A stretch of DNA of 64,000 bases from Roseomonas indoligenes. Its GTDB lineage: Bacteria > Pseudomonadota > Alphaproteobacteria > Acetobacterales > Acetobacteraceae. The translations under genes were made by a program, and so were the position numbers. Location of the stretch: the NCBI RefSeq assembly GCF_017813365.1, contig NZ_JAGIZA010000004.1, forward strand, positions 248,001 to 312,000. Reading direction: 5' to 3'. Positions 34,520 to 43,655 of the stretch are shown here, in pieces (position 1 is the first letter of the stretch; each line of letters opens with the position of its first letter). Below the pieces are notes generated by a model. It had not been told where the DNA came from. It made no database searches and saw only the letters and a program-made list of their open reading frames with translations.

Positions 34520-34579
34520 CCCACCCCTCGCACGGGACGCTTCGCGCCCCGATGGTCCCCCAGCTATGGAGAAAAAAAG

Positions 34580-34859
34580 GTGTCCGCACCCCTGTCCGCG
34601 GACACTTCCTCCGGGATCTCCATCCGCGAGTTCGCCCGCCGCGAGGGCTGTGACGACAAGCTCGTCCGGCGCGCCGTCCAGGGCGGAAAACTTCAGGCTT
34701 TCCGGGACGGAACGCTCAATCCGGCCCTCGTCGGCTCGGGCTGGAGGAAGAGCAACCGGCACCCCGCGCCGGGTGCGGACACCCCTGCGGACAGTGGTGC
34801 GGACACGGCCGCGGACACCCCGCGGATGTCCGCACCTGTCCGCACCCCGGTGTCCGCAC
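34580..34859. repeat. GCGGACA/TGTCCGC repeats inside the small terminase gene
   Basis: The heptamer occurs ten times: 34581, 34593, 34598 (a palindrome TGTCCGCGGACA), then 34775, 34787, 34799 and 34811 at exact 12-base steps, then 34827, 34837 and 34851 in the opposite orientation. The 12-base copies encode an ADT/ADS repeat, but the inverted copies encode different residues (SAPVRTPVSAP), so the DNA itself seems to be conserved. Pac or cosB-type sites commonly lie in or near the small terminase gene. Confidence 0.6.
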
Positions 34860-35305
34860 CGCCGCCCGCCCCGCCGGCCCACCGGATGGAGCCGCAGCTG
34901 CATGGCGGTGAGCTCCGCCGCCCCACGAAGCCGGAGGCCGACGAGCCGGACGAGGAGATCGACCTCGAAGGCTTCCAGCGCGACGTGCTGGCCGGGAACG
35001 TCCCGGACCTCGCTCGCTCGGAGAAGGTGAAGGCCGCCGCCGCCGCGATCCGGGGGATGGTGGCCGCGCGCCGCGACGCCGATGCCGTGGTGGAGCTCGG
35101 TGTGGCCGAGGCCGTCATGTTCGAAACCTTCCGGGGCTTCCGCGACGCCTGGATGAACTGGCCCGCCCGGGTCGCCCCGCTCATTGCCGCGGACCTCGGG
35201 ATCGACGCCGGCCGCGTGCTCGAGGCCCTGACCCCGCATGTCCAGCAGCAGCTCGAGGACCTCGGGGAACCCGAGCCCGACTTCACGCCGCCCGACGAAG
35301 AATGA
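34580..35305 (+). CDS. Terminase small subunit-like protein
   Basis: 241 residues from a GTG at 34580, chosen because GGAG lies 8-9 bases upstream; earlier starts at 34451 add a Pro-rich leader with no ribosome site. The N-terminus has a Nu1-like HTH (SIREFARREGCDDKLVRRAVQGGKLQAF), followed by a low-complexity linker, then a helical C-terminal domain (EGFQRDVLAGNVPDLARSEKVKAAAAAIRGMV) that would bind the large subunit. It overlaps the large terminase gene. The first 280 bases carry ten copies of a heptamer that may be the packaging recognition site. Confidence 0.7.
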   Translation: MSAPLSADTSSGISIREFARREGCDDKLVRRAVQGGKLQAFRDGTLNPALVGSGWRKSNRHPAPGADTPADSGADTAADTPRMSAPVRTPVSAPPPAPPAHRMEPQLHGGELRRPTKPEADEPDEEIDLEGFQRDVLAGNVPDLARSEKVKAAAAAIRGMVAARRDADAVVELGVAEAVMFETFRGFRDAWMNWPARVAPLIAADLGIDAGRVLEALTPHVQQQLEDLGEPEPDFTPPDEE

Positions 35306-37409
35306 CCGGCTAAGCCGCGCTGCCCGCAAGGGCCTGACGCCGCCGCCGCGGATCTCCGTCCCCGACTGGGCGGACCGCTTCCGCAAGCTCGCCAAGGGCG
35401 CCGGCGCCCGCACGGGGCGCTGGAAGACCTCCACGGTGGAGGTGGCCCGCGGGCCCATGCTCGCGGTCACCGAGCCCGGCGTCCACATCATCACGGCGAT
35501 GGTGTGCACGCAGCTGATGAAGACGGCGCTCCTCGAGAACGTCTTCGGATATTTCGCGCACCTCGACCCGAGCCCCATGCTGCTGCTGCAGCCGAAGGAG
35601 GCCGCGGCCGAGCAGTTCTCCAAAGAGCGCATCTCGCCGATGGTGAAGTCCACCCCGGTCCTGCGGGACCTGGTGGGCAGCAGCAAGACGCGGAACGCCG
35701 ACGAGACGCTGCTCTTCAAGAGCTTCCCCGGCGGCTTCCTGGCCCTCGCCGGCGCCGGCTCGCCGGACAACCTGGCGCGCCGCCCGATCCGCGTCCTGAT
35801 GTCGGACGAGGTGGACAAGTACCCGGTCACCCGCGAGGGCGAGCCGATCGCGATCGCGGAGGAGCGCACCGCTTCCTTCGACCTCAACTGGCTGTCCATC
35901 CGGGCCTGCTCGCCCACGGTGGAGGATGAGAGCCGCATCGCGGACTCCTACGCGGAAAGCGACCAGCGCCGCGCCTCCCTGGCCTGCCCGCACTGCGGGC
36001 ACCGCCAGTTCCCGAACTTCCACCGGCACGTCCTCCCGGACGACGACGGGAAGGCCGGCTGGAAGCCCGAGAAGGCGGCGATCAGCTGCGAGGCCTGCGG
36101 GTGCGAATGGTCGGAGGGCGACCGCCTGCGGGCGCTCTCCACCACGCTCTGGCACCAGACCAAGCCTTTCGAGTGCTGCGGCGAGCGGCACTCGCCCCTG
36201 GACGCCTACGAGCGCGCCTGGCGCGCCGAGGATCCCACGGACCCGGGAGCCAACCAGCGGGCGGTGGACGCTATCTGGGACCGCTGGAAGGGCCCGCGCT
36301 GGGATGTGCACCGAGCCAAGTGCTGCCACTGCGGCAGCTGGGCGGTGCCGAACAAGCACGCTGGCTTTCAGGCCGGGAAGCTCTACAGCCCCTGGCAGAA
36401 GGACAAGCCGTCCGACATCGCCACCAAGTGGGTGGATGCCCAGGGCAACCAGGACAAGCTGCAGGTCTGGTGGAACACCCAGGACGGCAACCCCTACCGC
36501 CCGACGGCGGGGCGCGCGGTCGCGCTGGACGTGTTGCTGGCGCGGCGCGAGGCCTGGGAGGCGCAGGTTCCCTTTGGGGCTGGCCTGCTCACAGCAGGCC
36601 TGGACACCCAGGATGACCGCGTCGAGGTGGAGACCGTCGCGTGGGGCACGGACGAAGAGTCCTGGTCCATCGATTACCAGGTCTTCGACGGGGATCCCGA
36701 CAGCGAGGAGCTGTGGGCGCGGGTTGATGCCTACCTGCTGCGGACCTTTTACCGCGTGGACGGGCGCCCTTTTCGAATCGCCGCAGCCTGCGTCGACACC
36801 GGCGGCCACCACACCCAGAAGGCTTATGCCTTCAGCAAGGCCCGCCTGGGTCGCAAGGTCTGGGGCATCAAGGGTGAGAGCGCGCTGAACGGCGCCCGCT
36901 CCCCGGTGTGGCCGGCCAAGCGTCCGACGGCCAAGACGAAGGCCACCTACCGGCCCTTCATCATCGGGACCAACACGGCGAAGGACATCATCCGGCACCG
37001 GCTGACCTTCGCGAAGCACGGGCCGGGCTTCACGCACGTCCCGTCGGACCGCGACGTCGTCTGGTACGAGCAGATGCTCTCCGAGCGGAATGTGCTGAAG
37101 GAGGAGGGCGGGCGCCGGTTCCGGGTGTGGGAGTGCCCCTCCCACAAGCGGAACGAGGCCCTGGACTGCCGGGTCTACGCCTATGCCGCCCTGCAGGGCC
37201 TGCTGCACTTCGGGAAGAAGCTGAACCGCATCACCGCCGCGGCGCAGCTGCCTCACGACGGCCCCAGGCCCGAGATCGAGCCGCCGGTGCCCCCGGCAGT
37301 ACCCATGCCGGAGGAGGAGGCGGAAGCCACACCGCCGGCTCCCACTCCCCCGCCGGCGCCGCCTCCGCGCGCGCCGGCGCCCGCCCGCCGGAGACGGTGG
37401 GCCTGCTGA
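35238..37409 (+). CDS. Terminase large subunit (GpA family)
   Basis: 723 residues; the ATP-driven motor and nuclease that cuts and packages DNA. ISVPDWADRFRKLAKG and the ATPase region MLLLQPKEAAAEQFSKERISPMVKSTP and IRVLMSDEVDKYP (Walker B) are typical of lambda GpA relatives. Two Cys-pair zinc motifs occur at CPHCGHRQ and CEACGCEW. GLDTQDDRVEVETVAWG is the start of the nuclease domain with its Asp residues. The tail is Pro-rich. The ATG at 35238 overlaps the small subunit gene by 68 bases; no other ATG fits. Confidence 0.93.
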   Translation: MSSSSSRTSGNPSPTSRRPTKNDRLSRAARKGLTPPPRISVPDWADRFRKLAKGAGARTGRWKTSTVEVARGPMLAVTEPGVHIITAMVCTQLMKTALLENVFGYFAHLDPSPMLLLQPKEAAAEQFSKERISPMVKSTPVLRDLVGSSKTRNADETLLFKSFPGGFLALAGAGSPDNLARRPIRVLMSDEVDKYPVTREGEPIAIAEERTASFDLNWLSIRACSPTVEDESRIADSYAESDQRRASLACPHCGHRQFPNFHRHVLPDDDGKAGWKPEKAAISCEACGCEWSEGDRLRALSTTLWHQTKPFECCGERHSPLDAYERAWRAEDPTDPGANQRAVDAIWDRWKGPRWDVHRAKCCHCGSWAVPNKHAGFQAGKLYSPWQKDKPSDIATKWVDAQGNQDKLQVWWNTQDGNPYRPTAGRAVALDVLLARREAWEAQVPFGAGLLTAGLDTQDDRVEVETVAWGTDEESWSIDYQVFDGDPDSEELWARVDAYLLRTFYRVDGRPFRIAAACVDTGGHHTQKAYAFSKARLGRKVWGIKGESALNGARSPVWPAKRPTAKTKATYRPFIIGTNTAKDIIRHRLTFAKHGPGFTHVPSDRDVVWYEQMLSERNVLKEEGGRRFRVWECPSHKRNEALDCRVYAYAALQGLLHFGKKLNRITAAAQLPHDGPRPEIEPPVPPAVPMPEEEAEATPPAPTPPPAPPPRAPAPARRRRWAC

Positions 37410-37417
37410 GGACCACC

Positions 37418-37675
37418 ATGTCGGACACCATCCAGGTCGGCGCCTTCGCGGGCATGTCGCGCGCGGCCCTGGAGGGCTATCGCACGCGCCTGCAGGAGGC
37501 CCTGCTCGCCTTCGGGCTGGGCGAGAAGACCGTCGCGGTCAGCTACACCCAGGGCACCGGCTCGCGGAGCGTGACCTTCACCCCGACCGATGACGAGAAG
37601 ATCCGGGGCATCATCCGCCAGCTCAACGCCGCCCTCGGTGTGGGCCGCCGCGCCCAGCGGGTGGTGTTTCGGTGA
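37418..37675 (+). CDS. gpW-like head-tail joining protein
   Basis: 85 residues: a helix (MSRAALEGYRTRLQEALLAFGLGEKT), a beta hairpin (VAVSYTQGTGSRSVTFTP) and a second helix (DDEKIRGIIRQLNAAL), the fold of lambda gpW, which plugs the filled head before tail attachment. Position between terminase and portal matches lambda. The stop overlaps the portal GTG by 4 bases. Confidence 0.75.
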   Translation: MSDTIQVGAFAGMSRAALEGYRTRLQEALLAFGLGEKTVAVSYTQGTGSRSVTFTPTDDEKIRGIIRQLNAALGVGRRAQRVVFR

Positions 37676-39303
37676 GGCGGGGGCGCTCCGCCGCCCAGGT
37701 CGTCCGCTCCCGCTCCAACAAGGCCCAGGCCAGCGGCTCCGGCGGCCCGGTCCCTGGCGGGCTCGCCGGCGGCTTCGCCTATGACGCGGCGAACCTGTTC
37801 GGGCAGGAGACCGCGGAGTGGCAGCCCTGGCTGCGCTCCCCTGACGCGGAGATCAATTACGACCGCGACCGCATGGTCGCCCGCTCTCGCGACCTGGTGC
37901 GGAACGACGGCTGGGCGACCGGCGGCGTCACCCGCATCGTGGACAGCGCGATCGGCAGCCAGTTCCGCCTGGTCTCGAAGCCGGACTACCGGGCCCTGCA
38001 GGCCTACAGCAGCTCCTTCGACCCGATCTGGGCGGACGAGTTCGGGCGCGCCGTCGAGGCCGAGTACCGGATGTGGGCGGACGACACCGCCAAGTGGGCG
38101 GATGCCACCCGGCAGCTGACCATGACGCAGCTCTACTGGCTCGCCCTCCGGCACAAGGTGCTCGATGGGGAGAGCCTGGCCGTCATGCTCTGGACGCCCG
38201 AGCGCGTCGGGCTGGGGGCTGCACGCTATGCGACCACGGTGCAGCTGCTCGACCCCGACCGGCTGTCCAACCCCTACCAGGTGATGGACTCGCCGCAGCT
38301 GCGCGGCGGCGTCGTGCTGGACGAGATCGGCGCGGCGACGGGCTACCACATCCGCCGCGCCCACCAGGGCGAGGCCTTCGCGACCGTCGACAGCATGGTG
38401 TGGGACCTGTTCCCCCGCGAGACCGCCTGGGGGCGGCCGGTCACCATCCACGATTGCGACCTGGACCGGCGCGGCCAGCATCGCGGGGTGGGCATCTTCA
38501 CCCCCGTCCTGGCCCGCCTGAAGATGGGCTCGCGGGCGGACCGCGCCGAGCTGGCGCAGATGCTCCTGCAGACGATCTACGCGACCGTCATCCAGTCGCC
38601 CTACGACGAGACCGACGTCCTCAATTCCCAGGAGGATGACGGCGAGCTCAGCGCCTACCAGGCCCTCCGCACCCAGCACGCGGCCGACAACCCGATCGCG
38701 ATCGGCGGCGTGCGGATCCCGCGCCTGGCGCCCGGTGAGGAGCTGAAGGCGATCACGTCGACGCACCCCAGCTCGGGGTATGTCGACTTCCAGAACCAGG
38801 TCCTCCGCGGCTTCGCGGCAGCCTCCGGCCTCTCGGCCGAGCAGGTCTCCTGGGACTACTCGCGGACGAACTACTCCTCCGCCCGGGCCGCCATGCTGGA
38901 GGCCTGGAAGACCCTGATCCGCCGGCGCGACAACTTCGCCGTCGGCTTCGCCAACCCGATCTGGGGCTGCCTCCTCGAGGAGGTCATGGCAAACGGCCGC
39001 GCGCCGCTGCCGCGCGGGGCGCCGTCCTTCATCGAGATGAAGACGGCGTACATGCGCTGCAACTGGATCGGCCCGGCCCGTGGCTGGGTGGACCCGGTCG
39101 CGGAGCGTCAGGGCGCGGTGCTGGGCATGGAGGCCGGTTTCGGCACGCTCGAGCAGGAATGCGCCGAGCAGGGCCGCGACTACGAGGAGAACCTGGACCA
39201 GCGCCAGGTGGAGATCCGGATGATGAAGGATCGCGGCCTGCCGCTGCCCCAGTGGGCGGCCGGGCCTCCCAATCAGCCGCAGGGCGGCAGGAACGACCGA
39301 TGA
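37672..39303 (+). CDS. Portal protein (lambda family)
   Basis: 543 residues, dodecameric vertex through which DNA enters. The blocks INYDRDRMVARSRDLVRNDGWATGGVTRIVDSAIG, GLGAARYATTVQLLDPDRLSNP and SGLSAEQVSWDYSRTNYSSARAAMLEAWKTLIRRRDNF are typical of the lambda portal family. It uses GTG inside the gpW stop and overlaps the next gene by 4 bases. Confidence 0.94.
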   Translation: MRRGRSAAQVVRSRSNKAQASGSGGPVPGGLAGGFAYDAANLFGQETAEWQPWLRSPDAEINYDRDRMVARSRDLVRNDGWATGGVTRIVDSAIGSQFRLVSKPDYRALQAYSSSFDPIWADEFGRAVEAEYRMWADDTAKWADATRQLTMTQLYWLALRHKVLDGESLAVMLWTPERVGLGAARYATTVQLLDPDRLSNPYQVMDSPQLRGGVVLDEIGAATGYHIRRAHQGEAFATVDSMVWDLFPRETAWGRPVTIHDCDLDRRGQHRGVGIFTPVLARLKMGSRADRAELAQMLLQTIYATVIQSPYDETDVLNSQEDDGELSAYQALRTQHAADNPIAIGGVRIPRLAPGEELKAITSTHPSSGYVDFQNQVLRGFAAASGLSAEQVSWDYSRTNYSSARAAMLEAWKTLIRRRDNFAVGFANPIWGCLLEEVMANGRAPLPRGAPSFIEMKTAYMRCNWIGPARGWVDPVAERQGAVLGMEAGFGTLEQECAEQGRDYEENLDQRQVEIRMMKDRGLPLPQWAAGPPNQPQGGRNDR

Positions 39304-39605
39304 TGCCGCACGCCGTGCTGAGCCGTCGCGGGGCCTTTGGCCTCGCGGCGCTGTTCTCCCTCATCCAAGCCAAGCCGGCGGCCGAAGGGCGAGCCCTCGC
39401 CCGAGGCATCTATGGCGAGGTCCTCGAGATCCGGAGCTTCGGCGAGGACATCTGCCTGGACCGGGCGGGCGCCGGACCGATCATCGGCGAGGCACTGCAC
39501 GACGTCCGCACCGGGCAGCCCGTCCAGGGCTCCTGGGCCGCCCCTCTGCAGGGGGCACCCGACGCGGCCCCCTGGGGCTGGGACACGCTGGAGAACGTCC
39601 GGTGA
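39300..39605 (+). CDS. Hypothetical protein between portal and head protease, 101 residues
   Basis: Family not recognised. The N-terminus (LSRRGAFGLAALFSLIQA) looks like a short signal or anchor sequence, which is odd among head genes; the rest (IYGEVLEIRSFGEDICLDRAGAGPIIGEALHDVRTG) is a small beta-rich unit. It overlaps both neighbours by 4 bases, so it is translated with them. Confidence 0.6.
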   Translation: MMPHAVLSRRGAFGLAALFSLIQAKPAAEGRALARGIYGEVLEIRSFGEDICLDRAGAGPIIGEALHDVRTGQPVQGSWAAPLQGAPDAAPWGWDTLENVR

Positions 39606-40489
39606 CCCGGTTCCCCTTCCTCGCGCAGCGCCTCTTCAACACCCCGCTCGCCATCCACCCGGCCAAGGCCGAGGTGGTGATGGGCGCCCTGGCGGACCGG
39701 CTGGGGATCACCAGCCTCTTCCGGGGCGGGGAGCTCGTCTCCCTGAAGCCGCAGGCCCTCGAGGACGAGGAGATCGGCGGCAGTCTGCCCCGGCGCCGCG
39801 GCGAGGACCGGGACACCGGGTATGACGTGGTGAGCGGCATCGCCGTGATCCGCGTCACCGGCACCCTGGTCCAGAAGCTCGGCACCCTGCGTCCCTACTC
39901 CGGGATGACGGGGTACGACGGGATCCGCATCGCCCTGCTCGGCGCGCTGCGGGACCCGGAGGTCCAGGCCATCGTGCTGGACATCGACAGCCCGGGCGGC
40001 GAGGTGGCCGGCTGTTTCGACCTGGTGGACCTGGTCTACCGGATGCGCGGCAATAAGCCGATGTGGGCGATCCTGGACGAGAACGCCTTCTCGGCCGCCT
40101 ACGCCCTGGCCAGTGCCTGCGACCGGATCACGGTGCCCCGCACCGGCGGTACCGGCAGCGTCGGCGTGATCGGAATGCACGTCGACATGTCCCAGTCCCT
40201 CACGAAGGCCGGGATCACGGTGACCATGATCCGCTTCGGCGAGCACAAGGCCGAGGGGAACCCCTACGAGGCCCTCTCCGAGGGGGCGCTCGGCCGCATG
40301 CAGGCCGACATCGACGCGATGGGCGACCTGTTCATCGAGACCGTGGCGCGGAACCGGGGGCTCAAGGCCTCCATGGTCCGCGGCACCAAGGCCGAGACCT
40401 TCCTCGGCCGGACCGGCGTGGACATCGGCTTCGCCGACGCGGTCCAGGCGCCGTCCGCCGCCTTCACCGAGCTCTTCCGCTCCCTCTGA
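39602..40489 (+). CDS. S49-family head maturation protease
   Basis: 295 residues, clan with SppA and lambda gpC. VLDIDSPGGEVAGCFDLVDLV is the oxyanion region, ENAFSAAYALASACDRITV contains the nucleophile Ser, and SVGVIGMHVDMSQSLTKAGI carries the downstream conserved block; a Lys in GEHKAEGNP may be the general base. It cleaves scaffold and capsid proteins during assembly. GTG start inside the previous stop. Confidence 0.93.
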   Translation: MTRFPFLAQRLFNTPLAIHPAKAEVVMGALADRLGITSLFRGGELVSLKPQALEDEEIGGSLPRRRGEDRDTGYDVVSGIAVIRVTGTLVQKLGTLRPYSGMTGYDGIRIALLGALRDPEVQAIVLDIDSPGGEVAGCFDLVDLVYRMRGNKPMWAILDENAFSAAYALASACDRITVPRTGGTGSVGVIGMHVDMSQSLTKAGITVTMIRFGEHKAEGNPYEALSEGALGRMQADIDAMGDLFIETVARNRGLKASMVRGTKAETFLGRTGVDIGFADAVQAPSAAFTELFRSL

Positions 40490-40531
40490 CCCCGCGCCGC
40501 TCGCGGCGCCCACATCCCCACGAGGATCCTG

Positions 40532-41233
40532 ATGTCCCGTCCCCGCAAGCCTGCGGCTGCGGCCGCGCCCGCGCGCCGCAAGGCCACCAAGCGCGCCGCC
40601 GCCGCCGATGCGCTGCCCTTCGCCCACCTGATGGATCCCGCGCCGGCCCCCTCCGCGGCCGCCCGCGGCAAGAACGGCCGCGCCGAGGAAGGCGACGACC
40701 AGGAGCAGGACGAGGAGCGCGACGACGCCCGCGCCGATGACGGCGACGAGGGGGACGGCGACGAGGACCGCGACAACGCCCGGGCCGACGACGGTGACGA
40801 CGACGACGGGGACGGGGACGAGGGTGACGACGAGGGTGACGACCGCCCCCGCGGCCGCCGCACTGCCGCCGACGACGAGGATGGCGACGAGGACGAGGAC
40901 AAGCCTGAGGCCCGCGCCGCGCGCCGCCGCGAACGCGCCCGCATCAGCCGCATCCTCGGCTCCAAGGCCGCTGCCGGCCGCGTCGCCGCCGCGGCGAACC
41001 TCGCCACGACCACGGGCATGAGCTCCCGGGCGGTGATCGGCCTGCTGAAGACCCTGCCGAAGCAGGGCTCCGCGCCGGCGCAGCCCTCGGCGGCCGCAGG
41101 GCTGAACACGGCCATGGCCGCCTATGGCGGCCAGCGCCCCTCCGCAGCGGCCCCGCCCGCTCCGTCCCGCCGCGAGGCGACCTCCACCAGCTGGGATGCC
41201 GCGGCGAAGCGCGCCGGCATCCGCGGCAAGTAA
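40532..41233 (+). CDS. Putative scaffolding protein, acidic
   Basis: 233 residues: a basic Ala-rich N-terminus, a very acidic Asp/Glu stretch of about 75 residues, a helical segment (ERARISRILGSKAAAGRVAAAANLATTTGMSSRAVIGLLKTL) and a low-complexity tail. Location between protease and decoration protein matches lambda Nu3, though there the scaffold is nested in the protease gene; here it is separate. Assigned by position and composition. Confidence 0.6.
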   Translation: MSRPRKPAAAAAPARRKATKRAAAADALPFAHLMDPAPAPSAAARGKNGRAEEGDDQEQDEERDDARADDGDEGDGDEDRDNARADDGDDDDGDGDEGDDEGDDRPRGRRTAADDEDGDEDEDKPEARAARRRERARISRILGSKAAAGRVAAAANLATTTGMSSRAVIGLLKTLPKQGSAPAQPSAAAGLNTAMAAYGGQRPSAAAPPAPSRREATSTSWDAAAKRAGIRGK

Positions 41234-41251
41234 CCAGGAAGGAGACGGCCC

Positions 41252-41638
41252 ATGGTGAGCCCCGTCCTCAACGAGAACTTCCACGCCGGCGCCCATCTCG
41301 TCGCCGAGGTGGACCCGCTGATCTCCCGCGAGCAGGTGATCCTGCTCAACCAGGGAGGGTCGGAGGTGGTCTTCCAGGGTGGCCTGGTGCTGGCGAAGCT
41401 GACGGCCACCGGCCAGTACGTGCCCTACGACAACGTGGGCACGGACGGCAGCGAGGCCGCCGCGGCCATCCTCTGGCGGCCCGTCACGGTCCCCGCCGGT
41501 GGGACCAAGCGCGTGACGGTCACGGCCCGCCTGACGGTGGTGAACCTGTCCGAGCTGCAGTGGGACGCGAGCGTGGACGCCGCGGGCAAGACGGCCGCTC
41601 TGGCCGACCTGGCCCCCGCCTTCATCATCGCCCGCTGA
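41252..41638 (+). CDS. Head decoration protein (gpD family)
   Basis: 128 residues. GAHLVAEVDPLISREQVILLNQGGSEVVFQGGLVLAKLTATGQYVPYDN is the typical start of the lambda D family, whose trimers stabilise the expanded capsid. It follows the scaffold gene by 18 bases and precedes the capsid gene by about 100. Confidence 0.88.
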   Translation: MVSPVLNENFHAGAHLVAEVDPLISREQVILLNQGGSEVVFQGGLVLAKLTATGQYVPYDNVGTDGSEAAAAILWRPVTVPAGGTKRVTVTARLTVVNLSELQWDASVDAAGKTAALADLAPAFIIAR

Positions 41639-41742
41639 TCCGCCGCCCGCCCTGCGGGGCGGGTCTCCCCCTTCCTGACCGCCTGGCCCGGTCGCTCGGC
41701 GCGCCGTGATGGCGGCCGTCCCCCATTGGGAACCCCCACACG

Positions 41743-42774
41743 ATGACCATCATGAACGTGTTCCGGCAGGACGCCTTCTCCGAGCTGGAGCTGACGTCCT
41801 TTGTCGAGCGCACCCCGTTCCTGCCTACGGGCCTCGGCTCCCTCGGCATCTTCGAGGAGAAGCCGATCCGCACCACGGCGCTCGCCGTCGAGGACCGGCA
41901 GGGCCAGCTGGTGGTGATCCCCACCTCCGAGCGCGGCTCCGCCCCGAAGGAGCGCACCACGGAGAAGCGCAAGATGCGCTACTTCGAGGTGCCGCGCCTT
42001 GCGCACGGCGACACCATCCGCTCCTCCGAGCTGCAGAACATCCGCGAGTTCGGCACTGAGACGGTGCTGATGCAGGTGCAGACCGAGGTGGCGCGCCGCC
42101 TCGCGGGTCCGACCGGGCTGACCTCCAACATGGAGTACACCTGGGAGCGGCACCGCCTCGGCGCCGTGCAGGGCATCCTGCTCGATGCCGATGGCACCGT
42201 CCTCTACAACTGGTTCGATGAGTTCGGCATCAGCCAGCCGGCCGAGATCGCTTTCAACCTGAAGGGCGCCAGCACCGCCGGCACGCTGCGCAAGCTCTGC
42301 GCCAAGGTGGTGCGCCAGATGATGCGCGCGGCCCAGGGCGCCTGGACGCTCTCCACCCGCGTGCAGGCGATCGCCGGCGATGACTTCTGGGATGACCTGA
42401 TCTCCCACCCGGACGTGGTGACGACCTACACCAACTGGGAGGCGGCGAAGGAGCTGCGCGGCGGGACCGCCTTCTCGTCCATGTCGTTCGGCGGCATCGA
42501 TTGGATGAATTACCGTGGCTCCGACGATAACGCGACGATCGCGGTCTCGCCGGACGAGGTGAAGTTCTTCCCCGTCGGCGCGCCGGGCGCCTTCGAGCGC
42601 GCGCTCGCCCCGGGCGAGAACTTCGAGTGGATCAACACGCCGGGCAAGCCGATGTACGTGCAGCCGATCCTGGACAAGGATCGCAACTCCTGGTGGCGCC
42701 AGGAGGTCTACTCCTACCCGCTGCACATCTGCACCCGTCCGGGCATGCTGCAGCGCGGCCGTCGCGGCTCCTGA
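41743..42774 (+). CDS. Major capsid protein (gpE family)
   Basis: 343 residues, HK97 fold of the lambda E family. VFRQDAFSELELTSFVERTPFLPTGLGSLGIFEEKPIRTTALAVED, IPTSERGSAPKERTTEKRKMRYFEVPRLAHGDTI and the C-terminal QPILDKDRNSWWRQEVYSYPLHICTRPGML are conserved blocks. It should be the most abundant virion protein. Confidence 0.94.
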   Translation: MTIMNVFRQDAFSELELTSFVERTPFLPTGLGSLGIFEEKPIRTTALAVEDRQGQLVVIPTSERGSAPKERTTEKRKMRYFEVPRLAHGDTIRSSELQNIREFGTETVLMQVQTEVARRLAGPTGLTSNMEYTWERHRLGAVQGILLDADGTVLYNWFDEFGISQPAEIAFNLKGASTAGTLRKLCAKVVRQMMRAAQGAWTLSTRVQAIAGDDFWDDLISHPDVVTTYTNWEAAKELRGGTAFSSMSFGGIDWMNYRGSDDNATIAVSPDEVKFFPVGAPGAFERALAPGENFEWINTPGKPMYVQPILDKDRNSWWRQEVYSYPLHICTRPGMLQRGRRGS

Positions 42775-42781
42775 CGGAGCC

Positions 42782-43111
42782 GTGGCCGTCGACATCGACG
42801 CGCTCACGAGCGCGGCCCTGCTGGCCGCGTTCGGCGAGCCCATCGCCTACGTCCCTCGGGATCAGGCCGATATGCCGGACGGCCTGCGGGGCATCTTCGA
42901 CCGCACGCAGCTGCAGGTCCTGATGCAGGACGAGGTGGCTCCTTCTTCGGTCGCCAAGACCTGGCTCGGCGTGCGGCAGGCGGACTTCCCGCCCGGCTTC
43001 AAGCATCGCCAGAAAGACCGCCTAGTGGTCCGGGGCGTCACATACGACGTCGCCGAGGCGCTGCCGGACGGCCAGGGCTGGGTCTACCTCGAGCTGGGAC
43101 GCATCGGATGA
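42782..43111 (+). CDS. Head-tail connector protein (gpFII-like)
   Basis: 109 residues from a GTG. ARG/VVRGVTYDVAEALPDGQGWVYLELGRIG at the end and the position right after the major capsid gene match small head-tail attachment proteins of lambda-like phages. Overlaps the next gene by 4 bases. Confidence 0.65.
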   Translation: MAVDIDALTSAALLAAFGEPIAYVPRDQADMPDGLRGIFDRTQLQVLMQDEVAPSSVAKTWLGVRQADFPPGFKHRQKDRLVVRGVTYDVAEALPDGQGWVYLELGRIG

Positions 43112-43647
43112 GCGGCCCCCCGCATCGCGCCACGGTCCGCGACCGGGTGACGGAGATCTTCCGGGCCGGGATGCCCCAGGTCGAAGGGCGCGTCTTTCGC
43201 GCCCGGACCTGGTCTCTGCAGGAGGGGGATTTCCCCGCCCTCCTGGTCTATGGCTGGCAGGAAGAGCTGAAGCGCCTGGGCGGGACCTCCGCCCAGTCCC
43301 GCTTCCAGGCCAGCTGGATCCTCGGCGTCGAGGTCCGGGTACGCGACCGTTCCCGCGATGCGGAGGAGGTGGAGGCCGAGCTCGAGGAGCTGACCGGCCT
43401 CGCGCGCGACCTGGTGCTGACGAACGCCGGCCTGGTTATCGGCCCCGCCCGCGTGATCGAGCGCGTGGAGGGGGTGAAGACCACCCTCGGCATCGACACG
43501 CGCAGCTCGGAGCTTGCCCTCGGCCGCGGGCTCCTCGCCTTCGAGTTCATCTGGCCGGAAACCTTCAACGTCGAGCAGCCCGACAGCGGCTGCTGCGTCG
43601 GCCCCGACGTGGCCCTGCGCCCCGTCCTCGCGCCTTCGGCCCCGTAG
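43108..43647 (+). CDS. Putative tail terminator protein (gpU-like)
   Basis: 179 residues. RDRVTEIFRAGMPQVEGRVFRARTWSLQEGDFPALLVYGWQEE and the following WILGVEVRVRDRSRDAEEVEAELEEL show the pattern of phage tail terminators, which cap the tube and stop tail growth. Position between connector and sheath genes agrees. Family match is by overall pattern only. Confidence 0.6.
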   Translation: MSGPPHRATVRDRVTEIFRAGMPQVEGRVFRARTWSLQEGDFPALLVYGWQEELKRLGGTSAQSRFQASWILGVEVRVRDRSRDAEEVEAELEELTGLARDLVLTNAGLVIGPARVIERVEGVKTTLGIDTRSSELALGRGLLAFEFIWPETFNVEQPDSGCCVGPDVALRPVLAPSAP

Positions 43648-43655
43648 GAGCCTCC

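Noticed and set aside
32953-34533. Upstream extension of the low-GC minus-strand gene to 788 codons
   Set aside because: The extra part overlaps three plus-strand genes and the GC-only repeats and has shadow-type composition; the gene-like part stops near 32952.
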